Source: Petrosia ficiformis
Lineage: Eukaryota > Porifera > Demospongiae > Haplosclerida > Petrosiidae
DNA: 64,000 nucleotides
Reading direction: 5' to 3'
NCBI GenBank assembly: GCA_947044365.1
Contig: OX345642.1
Span: 3,471,598 to 3,535,597, forward strand
The position numbers were made by a program, and so were the translations under genes. Positions 54,675 through 64,000 of this stretch are shown here, one piece after another. The notes beneath the pieces were generated by a model. It did not search any database. It was not told the DNA's origin and was given only the letters and a program-made list of their open reading frames with translations. How positions within the stretch are numbered: the first letter of the stretch is position 1; every line of letters starts with the position of its first letter.

Positions 54675-57600
54675 ATGCCTTTGTTTTTCAGACTTTTGTC
54701 ATTTAGTCGTCCTTTATGCTACAAAATATCGCATAGATTGACTTCTAGTACTCCAATTATGAAGGATGAAACTCCAAAGCCATTTTCAGAGATGCCTACT
54801 CCTTCAGGAGCTATTCCTTTACTTGGCCATTACTTTCTTATGAGATCTGACAGTAATTTGAGTGAACTCTTTTTCAAGCAGTTCCAGGAAGTTGGAGGAC
54901 CTATCTTTAGGCTGAATCTCCCAGGTCATTAAGTAGCATTGCAATAGCTGTACTCACCTAGTTGAATACAGAGGATATGGTACAGGGGGTTAGTAAAAGA
55001 ATTGGTTTTCACAGGGTTTACTTAAATGCTGCTTAGTAAGCTTAGTTGGGGCAGTTCCGTCGAGAGATAATTCTGGAAATTCAAGATTTCTCTAGCACTG
55101 TTACAGTTTTACAAGGTATTCACTTCAATGACTAACAGTGGTGTCAGACATTTATTATAGCAGGCAGTAAAATTACAAACAAAGCAGTTTATTTTTGGTA
55201 CTGCCTGTGGTGCTTCCAAAGTGTACCACAATTGCCCTGCCTCGTTTGCATGATTATATGTTATAGTTGCCATTAGGACTTCATTTCATATTTTCTTTAC
55301 TATATTTTTATTTATCTTCAGGCTCATCCATTGTAGTAACTGAAAGTCCATCTGCTGCTGAGACTGTATATCGTAATGAAGGAAAGTATCCATCCAGAAA
55401 TAAAAATTTTGAAGAGAATATGCAGTGGTTTTTTCGGAAAAGGAATGAAGAAGTTACAATGTCTTTTGCGTAAGATATACATACATGTAGAATAGTCTTC
55501 TGTACATGTTTTATTTTTAATACAACGTTCGCAGTGTTTGCAATCAGTAGACCTAGTAATGCAACAGAAACCTTCTAGAGTAATAGTTTTAATATACTTT
55601 GTAAGGATTATAAACATCAGATGCCATTTCACCAGCTCGATGTTTGCAAAGCTTTTGGTATATAGTTACCAGACTATGCTGCAGCCTATAGATGAAGTCT
55701 CTGTAATCACTCGAACTTTTGAAACTTAGCTTTCAATGTGCAATATTATGTTCAAGAAGAAAGCACTTGTTAATAACCTAACATTACCAATAGCTGGGTA
55801 ATGGCTTAAAAAGACAGTCCATATGCAAAGTGTATGACATGCAGTAAGTCTGACCTGTGAAGAAGGGAAATTATACCTTCGAAATTTGATGCAACGCATT
55901 CATCATTTATTGTTAGATTATATTGCTCTAGTAGAAAGTGGTTGAAAATAGCTCACTTGCAATTATTCAAAAATGCTATAGTTTTGATTATCAGCATGGA
56001 TGCCAGTCTACGTGGACTTTTACATGCTCTAAGCCATAAAATATCAGGAAGCTTACTATGTACTATTTAGTGAATATATACAAAATAATTATGATGTGTA
56101 TAGCACATTACATAAAATAGGTGGCACTAAAAAACAGGAATCTTTAGAGTGATGATGTTGTAGCAGTGATAGCCTTGACTTATGTTTCCACGTCTTTTAT
56201 AGTCGGGAGGCAGTATCCAGAAGAAATACAAACTTTGAGGTTTTAGAAAAAGACTGTGAATATTATTTGAAGTCTGCTAAAGGTCATTCACATTCACCAT
56301 GACCTCAGAAATATGTTCATAACTTTAGTTTGGAATGACCAACAATCTTTTTACCTGGACAATTTTTGTATAATTATCCTTCCCATTCTTTTTTGTGTAT
56401 GTCAATTTTCAATCCATAGATTCGTTTTAAAGTTACAGTATAATCTAATAACCTTATGAAATTAAACTATACACTATATTACATATAAAGTCATTACAAC
56501 CTAAGGTCATCGTTAATGTGAACAGACTTTAGTACCTTTTTTGTAGTGTCTGTGTTCATAATTTTTCAGAAAAGGTGGTGATATCAAAATGATTACAGTA
56601 ACTTTTAGCACCACCTACGTATTAGAGTAAGGTTAATAAAGTGATTTATGACAGTCACAAATTGTCATTGATTACATAAAACATCTTTACTACACTCCAC
56701 TTTATTTATCTTTAGGAGTGGTACTAAATGGCTAGAGGAACGTAGGAAGCATGGTAAACTGTTGATTCCTGCAAATGTTTTAAGATACATTTCTGGATTC
56801 AATAGAGCTACTGACAGACTAATAAGGAATATAAAGGAGCTACAGGATGATGAAGGATATGTGAATAATGTAGAGGACCTGATTACATACTGGAGTTTAG
56901 AAGGTACATTAGATTCCTGTTGGAGTATGAATTGGTACCTGTGTATTAGCTCTTTAAATAAGTACCTAATTTCAAAAAATCGGGCTTATGGAGTTTGAAA
57001 AAAGCTGCTTTTAAAGGGTTGCTGTTTGGTCATTGTGTAGATGAAAACAATTCCTAGATATTAAATTTCCAATACAAAATGGCTGATATAATTATGATTA
57101 ACCCTTAGAGCAATGAGCCTGTTTTTCAAAATTCTTCCCATTTCCAACGTTGGCGACTCTATTGCATATATTTTGGCCACCGTTCACTTTCTCTACCCCA
57201 AACTTGGCTCCTTTTCCGACATGAAGTACTACTTCCACCAACTTGCTTACCGGGACTCGAAAGTCCCCAAGCACTTCGTAGGATCAAATCAAATGCAGTG
57301 TTCTCCCTCTTTTGACTGGAACTGGGGCTAACAAAATGACCCCACTGCATGTTGGGACCAGCTACACCCACAATTTCAGGTTTCACAGCAAGGGAAATAC
57401 CTCAGGTACCCACCAGAGCACATGGCCGGGGTCACAAAAACCGCAAATTGCTTGGGCAGCGAGGGGGCTGCGCCCCCTTCGAACCCCGCATTAACAAGGG
57501 GACACCCCCCTTTAAAATTCCCCCCGTACTCATTATTTAGGCCAAAGGGCAGCCGAAAAACCATCAACTTTTTAGCCACGTTCATCGGCTTGTGCCTGAC

Positions 57601-60600
57601 ACCAATTACAAGCATTTGGAGAGCTTCATGTAGCTAGGAACACACGGCGAACCACATAGGGGTGAAATGTCACATATATGTGACATCAGTGCTCTAAGGG
57701 TTAAGTTAAAGATAATATATATTGATTTAAAAATCTCCAAAGAGCATTAAAGTTTGCAAAAGACATATTTATTTTAAACTGAAAACAGAGCTCTTTGATG
57801 TTAAACATAGGTTCACTGATTTTGCAGGATTACATGCAGCTATCTAGATCCTGAGGGTGTAACCTGAGGAATCTAAATAGCTGTAATCATGCAAAATCAG
57901 TGTATAATTTGTTGAAACCATATTCATGGTTACTAGGCATTGAACAGGGGAGGAGACAGGTATGTAAAAATGGGAGCTGCAGACTGTCTGTTGGGATACG
58001 TGCAATTAATGAAGTGCGGGCATGCTTTCATGCTGTGTGCTTTCTTAGAGGGGTCTGCCTTCCCAGGAGAATATTTAATTTGGATTTTCTGAGATTGCTT
58101 GGTGCAATCTGAGAGCTAAAATCAGTAAAGTATATATAATTATAGTAATATTATGTAGTACACTATAATTATTTAGCTACTAACATGGGGGGCTCAGCTC
58201 TTTTAATGCAGATTTTGGGGGGCTAGCCCCTTTGTTTTTTCTTCCCCTATTTTGATCTGCTAATCATCAAAAAGGAATTATTCATTTTATGGTTTAACTT
58301 TATTTCATGTGATTGTCACATGTCAGTTGAAGTTTTAATTTAATTATTATGGCCCGTAGGGCCATCCCTATGATTGCTTTCCCACGGGTTCGAACTATAT
58401 ATATGTGACCGAATTTGCAAAAATCAGGCTTATGGGATAAAATTTCAAAATTGATTTTTTGTATTACCTTAATAGAGTATTCAATTAACTCCAGAATGAT
58501 ATATGATACATCCCAATCACACAAAAGACAAAGCTACAGTGAGGGATTAAACCGTTGTAGTCACAAATCCTTCATTTTGAGAAAAACGCAATTAAATCAA
58601 ATATTTAATCATTAAACGTAATGACTAAAAACTTTTTTAGGAGTGGCTAGCGAAGCACAGAGATGTCTCCGAATTTCTCTGAAGGTATGAGTGAATAGGT
58701 AAGATATTAATGAAGCTTTTTATGTAGTAAAACAGTAATCACCCAAGTAAGCCATAACTGTCTATTTTCACTCATATCTCAAAATTAATTATTATCCCAG
58801 AAGCCTGATTTTCGCAAATTCGGTCACATATATATATATAATTATATATATATGTTTGTGTCACTTGCGCGAGTATGCGTTGTATACGTAGTTAAGGAAG
58901 TTGCGTCATTCCCGGGGGCTCGGTCAATTAATGGGTGTGGCGCGTAAAAGAATGCGCGCTCGAGCTCTAGAAACCAGCAGAAAGAAAGCCAAGTAGCTTA
59001 CGTAGAAACTGGAACTAATAGCTAGCTATTCTGCCTGAAATATATTCCTAAAGTTCTCCAATGTCCTTTGAAAGGTCAGGAAAGTAGATAATCAAAATAA
59101 TAACTATAATAAGCTGTTGTCTTTCATGCTTGATAAAGTCAGCCATGATTACTGAATGCTGGACACCACAAAGCAGTCATAGGTATACTTTTATCTACAC
59201 CCACATTTGTAAAACAATCATTTCATAGTAAAATTCTCCTTGGTAGCCACCTTTCTCTCTCTAAAACAGTTAATAAACCACTGTTTTGCTCATGCTGTAC
59301 AGGAAATATATAGCACTCGGGGTGGGGGCTCGAATCAAGGCCTTGATTATAGTTATTATTTTGATTATCTACTTTCCTGACCTTTCAAAGGACCTTGGAG
59401 AACTTTAGGAATATATTTCAGGCAGAATAGCTAGCTATTAGTTCCAGTTTCTACGTATCCCATAGGGATGTTTTTTCTCAATATATCTTGTTTTCATATT
59501 TTGTAGTTGGAGCATATTTCTCTCTGGGTGCTGATATAGATGCCATGAGAGAACACAGAGAAGAAGCTTTCCAGTTACAAAAAGCTATGACTACCATGGT
59601 ATCAGCAATGGATGATTTCACTTTTGCTCTACCATTCTACAAACTCTTTCCAAGTCAAATTTACAAAAACATGAATACTTCTCACAATGAAATAAATGAA
59701 ATAGGAAATAGATATGCTGACCAACATATGGAAAGAATTGAGAACACTGTTAGCAAAGGAGAAAAAGACTTTGGTCAGAGTCTTTTGGAACAGTGGCTAA
59801 TTGAAGGGAAGATGGGCAAAAAGGAAGCTGTACAAAATGCTATATCAATGTTAGCAGCTGGAATGGATGCTGTAAGTCATATCCAGAAATATTTAAACTT
59901 GTTAGAGGAAGTGGGGGTTGAGGAATCCTCTTAACATTAACATTTAGTTTTTGTGTGAAAGCCTTGAGCAATTCTCAATAAGCCAATGAAATGAATTGGT
60001 TTAATAATATGTGTCTTGAAGTCAACTTTAATCATATCTTTTTTCGAATTCAAAGTTGCTACAGAAGAAACAAAATACATGTATATAAATTATTTTGGAG
60101 AAAAAAGTATCCCTATGATTGATTTCTGATGGCCAATAATCATTGCTGATGACTTTCTTGTGTCTGAAACCTACCAACCTACTTGTTTTTCCAATTTTCT
60201 TGCTTTCGAATGATTCTTGTATACCTTTTACAATGTATATCAGTTAGAACAACATTTATTTGCCGTTTTCACAAGCAGACTTTTTCCTACTGATCTATAG
60301 ACTGTACTGTATGTAGTTTGAGCATGTGTTCGATTATACAAATGTGTGAGGTAGTTGTAACAATATCAGAAGTTTATATATCTGGGATGAAACAAAAGAT
60401 TTGATTTTCTATCTGCAAGTTGTATTTATTGTATAGTTCAGTATTAGCATTGGAGCTGCAATATGTTACACATACAGGCCAAGCAGTAATGATTTTTTAT
60501 CGACAACATGTTAGAAGGAGCCACTGTAATGCATATTGAATTGGTGCATCATTACTTTCTTCCATATTAATTATTTTCTTCCTTTCAGACTGCTAACACG

Positions 60601-63600
60601 GTTTCTTTCACTCTGTATGAGTTATCTAAACATAGAAGTGTTCAGGATAAGTTATACAATCAAGTGATTTCTGCTCTTGGAGAAACAGGAGAACCTGACA
60701 CACATTCTCTACAGAAGATGCCCTATCTTATGCATACTATCAAAGAAGCACTAAGGTGTAGTAACCACAGTTCTCATTAAGCTTTTATAGCAGGGTGCTG
60801 CACCCTTCTAGCACCCTTCTCGGCACCCTTCTTTTAATAATAGAAGAACAAAACATTACTTGAGCAGTAACTTAGTAATTATAATAACTAGGCTATTGTG
60901 TAATTTGAGTGAAGTATTCTTACATGTGCATGCCGCCACAAATTGGTGTAGTCATGTGGTAACTTGATTAATTATACTACACCCTTTTATTTCAAAATCT
61001 ACTTTACTATGTTATCTTCCTCTTATAGAATTTATGGTGTAGCTCCCGGTCATAGCAGAGTTCTCAGTAAAGATACTGATGTATTGGGATACAGTATACC
61101 TGCTGGGGTAATTAATATCACATGTCATGTAGTCATGTACACTACACATACTGTAATACAGAAAAAGATTGATGTGAATATAAAAGAATATTACAGCAGT
61201 ATTATATGACAAATAGAATCTTCATGAACTAGCCATAACATACTGATATTCACATTACAAGCTTTATTGTTGTAATAAGATCTTCCCCATTGAGGTACAT
61301 AATAAGCTTTTTTAATACGTAACAGTGAAAATACAGCTTGGTGACAACTTTATCTTATTGCAAATAAATAAGATAGATGGTGACAGGTGATCAGTATGAT
61401 GGACCAATAATGAAGTGTGCACTGCAATTATCTGTAATGGAGCAATATTGTATATGAAGTGTTCTCTAAGTGCACTATATAATAAATGATGATCAATTAC
61501 ATATAATTATTTATAGCACTTTGACGCCTAACATCAAAGGTACCGACAGTTCTATATTTTCCATATAGCACACTTTTTTAACCACATCCTGTTCTATATT
61601 TTCCGGATATTGTTTATAACACTAGAAAACAACGCGCTTACCTCGGGTTTAGTGCAAGAACACTAAGTACTTCATTTTTCTTCTCCATTGCATCAATCCA
61701 AAGTACTATAAACCAGTTAAAGCACCGGGTTTGCTCGTGTTGTCTTGGAAAATATAGCACTGGGGGTGGGGTCTCGAAGCCTCATAAAGCACTCAGCTAC
61801 GCCTCGTGCTTTATGAGCTTCTTGACCACACCCCTCGTGCTATATTTCCCATACAACACTCGCACCGGTGCTTTAACTAATACATATATATATATATATA
61901 TATATATTTAATAGGTTATGCCATGCCATGATTGCTAGTTTATAATAATCACCAAGCCCAAGGTGATTATAAGCCTGATATGCTTCACCACACAGTGACA
62001 TTATCATAATATATGTTCTATATTATATAATTATAATGTTGATATTACCTTTTAGGTCTTGTTTGTATATCATTCATTGTCAAATGGTTGGAATGAGAAG
62101 TATTTTAAAAATGTTCACAAGTATGATCCTGATCGCTGGACCAGAGATGATATTCATCATTTTTCACTTCTGCCATTTGGTGTGGGAGCAAGAAGTTGTT
62201 GGGGTAGGTTGTAGGAGTCCAGATTAAGGTTCTGTCATTCTCTTTAATTTTGTTGGGTTTTCAAATTAACCAGAACTGATTCATATTCATTTAAAGGTCA
62301 TTCATGTTCACCATGACCTCAGAAAAATGTTCATAACTTTAGTTTGGAATGGCCAACAATCATTTTATCTGCACCATTTTCATATCACTATCCTTCCCAT
62401 TTTTTTTTGAATTACAAACCATTGCTTCATTGAGTTTTAATATAATCATGTATTAACCTTATGACATTAAACGATACATTATATTATACATAAAGTCATC
62501 ACATCATAATTTTGAGGACATCGTGAATGTGAACAGACCCTAGTTGTTTCAATATCCTCAATAAAGTAGACTTCGTATTGCTTATAGTAAGAGTGTATTT
62601 CAAAACAAATTGACTTTAACTTCATTATAGTCATAACATTGTGATTATGCATAGGAAAGATGATTTTCAATTTTTTCCATGGGCCCTTACATTTTTTTCT
62701 TGACATAATCATTTGTTCCCATCATATTGTTGTGATTGTTTATGGAAGCCATTTTCATTGTACCTGTGAATGACATCATATAAACAAAAAAGGAGGGTGG
62801 TAGTGAGGAAATGGAGGATGGCAGTGAGGAAATGGTGAATCTCCTTCTCTGAGAAGTAACAAGAAAACTTTTCATTTAATGAGTGTGCTACCTCCCCTTT
62901 TCGAGACCCATATACGATTATCTTAAGATCAACTGCTCTTTTTTCAGCTATCTTGTTTATGAAGCCAAAAATTTAGTATCTAGCTTGGGCAATGACGTGT
63001 CTTCAAAGTTTGAAAGTTTTATTGGTTTGTCTTATAAGATAATTGCAAAACCAGACTTAATTTTACTGATCCATGCTCATAAAATTTTGTCCATAATGAT
63101 AATTATTATACTGAAACAAAATTCATTAATGAGTATGATTTCATGAGAAGACTATAGAAAACATTATAAACAATTTGAATTACACAGGAAGGAGATTTGC
63201 AGAAATAGAAATGAAAGTACTTCTATCAAAGGTATGTACAATGTACTGTTAGGTTTTATCAAAAATTGTTTTTTGTTGTTATTTCATTTAATAAAATTAA
63301 TATTTCCTTTCTGGAATTAGCTATAATGATGTGATAGTCTCACATATATTATAGCCAGCCCCTCCTCTCTAAATAAGGAAGAGAGTGTTCTATGTAGTTG
63401 TTACATGTCTTGTGGATGAATAAACTTTCATACACATAAAGTTTTCAACTATGGCTTTAAGCAAGTTAGAATCCAGGTTCTTGTAAATTTGGGATGCAAC
63501 ATATGACCAGACTTCTTCATTCAGATTTCAGAGCTGGCTACTTGAGACTAGTCACATAGCCAGAGCCAACCCACTATGAAGAAAGGCTCTAGGGACACTT

Positions 63601-63845
63601 TTGTATACTGGTGTTTGTTTTAGCACCACACCCGTGCACAAGAGGGTTCAGAAGAACCCCTGTTTTCATGTATAGTCATACCTCTTCTTACTGAACTCTC
63701 AGTATAATTATATTCCCCTTCTCAGTTATCTCAACACTATATAATGGAGTCTGATGATCCACCTGAAGCTAAACTTCCATTTAAAGAAAAATCACTGATT
63801 CGTCCTGCTGCCCCTATTCGCATCAAATTCATACAGAGAAAATGA
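54675..63845 (+). CDS. Cytochrome P450, mitochondrial-clan type
   Basis: Exons 54675-54924, 55322-55469, 56716-56903, 59507-59871, 60589-60755, 61029-61107, 62056-62203, 63188-63231, 63726-63845: 1509 nt, 502 aa, all GT-AG with consistent phases. The heme loop is FGVGARSCWG (Cys447), the K-helix ExxR is EALR (370-373), and the PERF-like segment is YDPDRW. The N-terminus (MPLFFRLLSFSRPLC..., basic and Ser-rich, without a long hydrophobic anchor) suggests a mitochondrial presequence, and PFSEMPTPSGAIPLLGHYFL is like CYP11/24/27. Such enzymes take electrons from adrenodoxin and hydroxylate sterols or related lipids; the substrate here is unknown. The I-helix reads AAGMDATANT: Ala317 stands where the conserved Thr of AGxDTT is expected. 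Elements fill introns 2, 3 and 7. Confidence 0.93.
56203..56286 (+). pseudogene. Possible relic of a second P450 exon 2
   Basis: After TTTTATAG, the sequence GGCAGTATCCAGAAGAAATA continues CAAACTTTGAG, resembling exon 2 (AAGTATCCATCCAGAAAT...TTTTGAA). In one frame it reads SRRNTNFE against SRNKNFEE of exon 2, but the upstream part needs a different frame. It could be a decayed exon duplicate. Weak but specific resemblance. Confidence 0.45.
56282..56527 (+). mobile_element. GGTCATTC-family MITE, copy 2
   Basis: GGTCATTCACATTCACCATG at the left, GGTCATCGTTAATGTGAAC at the right; interior AGTTTGGAATGACCAACAAT as in the other copies. P450 intron 2. Confidence 0.8.
57098..57704 (-). mobile_element. 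piggyBac-like TTAA element, copy 2
   Basis: TTAA (57098-57101) + CCCTTAGAGCAATGAGCC on the left, CATCAGTGCTCTAAGGG + TTAA (57701-57704) on the right; 599 bp, reverse orientation to 42530-43138 and highly similar throughout, including the 75-codon frame (57159-57386, minus). P450 intron 3. Confidence 0.88.
57814..57902. repeat. Short foldback, 89 bp
   Basis: CACTGATTTTGCAGGATTAC pairs with GTAATCATGCAAAATCAGTG; loop around CCTGAGGGTGTAACC. P450 intron 3. Confidence 0.8.
58345..59205 (-). mobile_element. Family P element with nested MITE
   Basis: TATGGCCCGTAGGGCCATCC at the left, interrupted at 58404-58828, then ACTTGCGCGAGTATGCG, GGTCAATTAATGGGTGTGG, and a right end AGCAGTCATAGGTATACTTT. P450 intron 3. 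Confidence 0.8.
58404..58828. mobile_element. 425-bp MITE with TGTGACCGAATTTGC ends
   Basis: Left TGTGACCGAATTTGCAAAAA, right TTCGCAAATTCGGTCACA, inserted in the (TA)n block of a family P copy. AATCAGGCTTATGGGATAA near the left end pairs with TTATCCCAGAAGCCTGATT near the right. Confidence 0.82.
59330..59495 (+). mobile_element. Family P fragment
   Basis: ATTTTGATTATCTACTTTCC and GGCAGAATAGCTAGCTATTA match the middle of the family, ending CCCATAGGGATGTTTTTTCT 12-30 bp before P450 exon 4. Confidence 0.65.
60095..60330 (+). mobile_element. Degraded family P fragment
   Basis: GAGAAAAAAGTATCCCTATG and CATTGCTGATGACTTTCTTG match the left half; the remainder is diverged. P450 intron 4. Confidence 0.5.
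61715..61878. mobile_element. 164-bp foldback element
   Basis: AGTTAAAGCACCGGG and CACCGGTGCTTTAACT ends; arms of about 75 bp also pair GCCTCATAAAGCACT with CGTGCTTTATGAGC. GC-richer than its surroundings. Related TATAGCACTCGGGGTGGGG at 59310 is a fragment. P450 intron 6. Confidence 0.75.
62296..62540 (+). mobile_element. GGTCATTC-family MITE, copy 3
   Basis: GGTCATTCATGTTCACCATG at the left and GACATCGTGAATGTGAACAG at the right, closely matching the copy at 56282. P450 intron 7. Confidence 0.8.
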
Positions 63846-63936
63846 TAGTACTATGAAAAAAATCATGCTGTTTTATAATTCTGAATTTAAATACTATGAT
63901 TATTTGATGGATTTTATCTCCTTGAGTCCTCAAAAT

Positions 63937-63955
63937 AATAAAGCTGGGAAATAAA
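63937..63955 (+). promoter_or_regulatory. P450 polyadenylation signals
   Basis: AATAAA at 63937-63942 and again at 63950-63955, about 95-110 nt after the stop codon at 63845. Confidence 0.75.
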
Positions 63956-64000
63956 CACAAGAGGACTTTTATAATATTTTTTTACTTGGTTTATACAAAA

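Noticed and set aside
56203..56286. Extra functional P450 exon
   Set aside because: Exons 2 and 3 already join in phase to give a normal 502-aa P450, and this segment needs a frameshift.

Overview
The window is animal nuclear DNA. It has AT-rich non-coding sequence, single-gene transcription units, GT-AG introns, no operons, and metazoan gene families (rhophilin, NPEPL1-type aminopeptidase, a mitochondrial-clan P450). Small exons, short intergenic gaps (about 260-350 bp between several genes) and heavy loads of foldback repeats suggest a sponge-like marine invertebrate; that assignment is inference, not proof.

Layout, left to right. (1) Positions 148-364 (minus): first coding exons of a gene resembling ABHD4/ABHD5 hydrolases, head-to-head with (2) rhophilin (629-25837, plus). 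Rhophilin was reconstructed as 19 exons joining in frame to 675 aa with HR1, BRO1 and PDZ regions. Its introns are packed with minisatellites and transposons, including a complete Ty3/Gypsy LTR retrotransposon (8611-12897) with two LTRs I find identical, a perfect 5-bp target duplication and one open gag-pol frame. (3) 27430-28263: an intronless secreted Cys-rich protein with a phospholipase A2-like His-Asp motif. (4) 28532-38384 and 38739-51988: a direct tandem duplication of an NPEPL1-type M17 aminopeptidase. Both copies have 12 exons with identical exon lengths and 522 codons, and both look functional. A fragment of a third copy lies at 52368-52463. (5) 54675-63845: a cytochrome P450 of mitochondrial-clan type, 9 exons, 502 aa.

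Mobile DNA dominates the rest. I recognise hAT-type elements with 8-bp duplications, three elements inserted at TTAA sites (piggyBac-like), a dispersed family whose end is a GGCCC/GGGCC hairpin (called family P below, about a dozen copies or fragments), and many long-armed foldback elements. Several are nested: one locus in the last intron of the second aminopeptidase gene holds a foldback element inside a hAT element inside a family P copy inside the intron. The duplicated gene and the repeat copies supply uninterrupted sites within the same window, so several insertions can be defined precisely.

The genes do not form an obvious pathway. I found no CRISPR, no canonical tRNA or rRNA, and no clear multi-gene system. 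The least explained objects are the 750-bp inverted-repeat element carrying an unrecognised ORF (20010-20759) and the 28-bp perfect palindrome enclosing a tRNA-like sequence (about 4694-4821).
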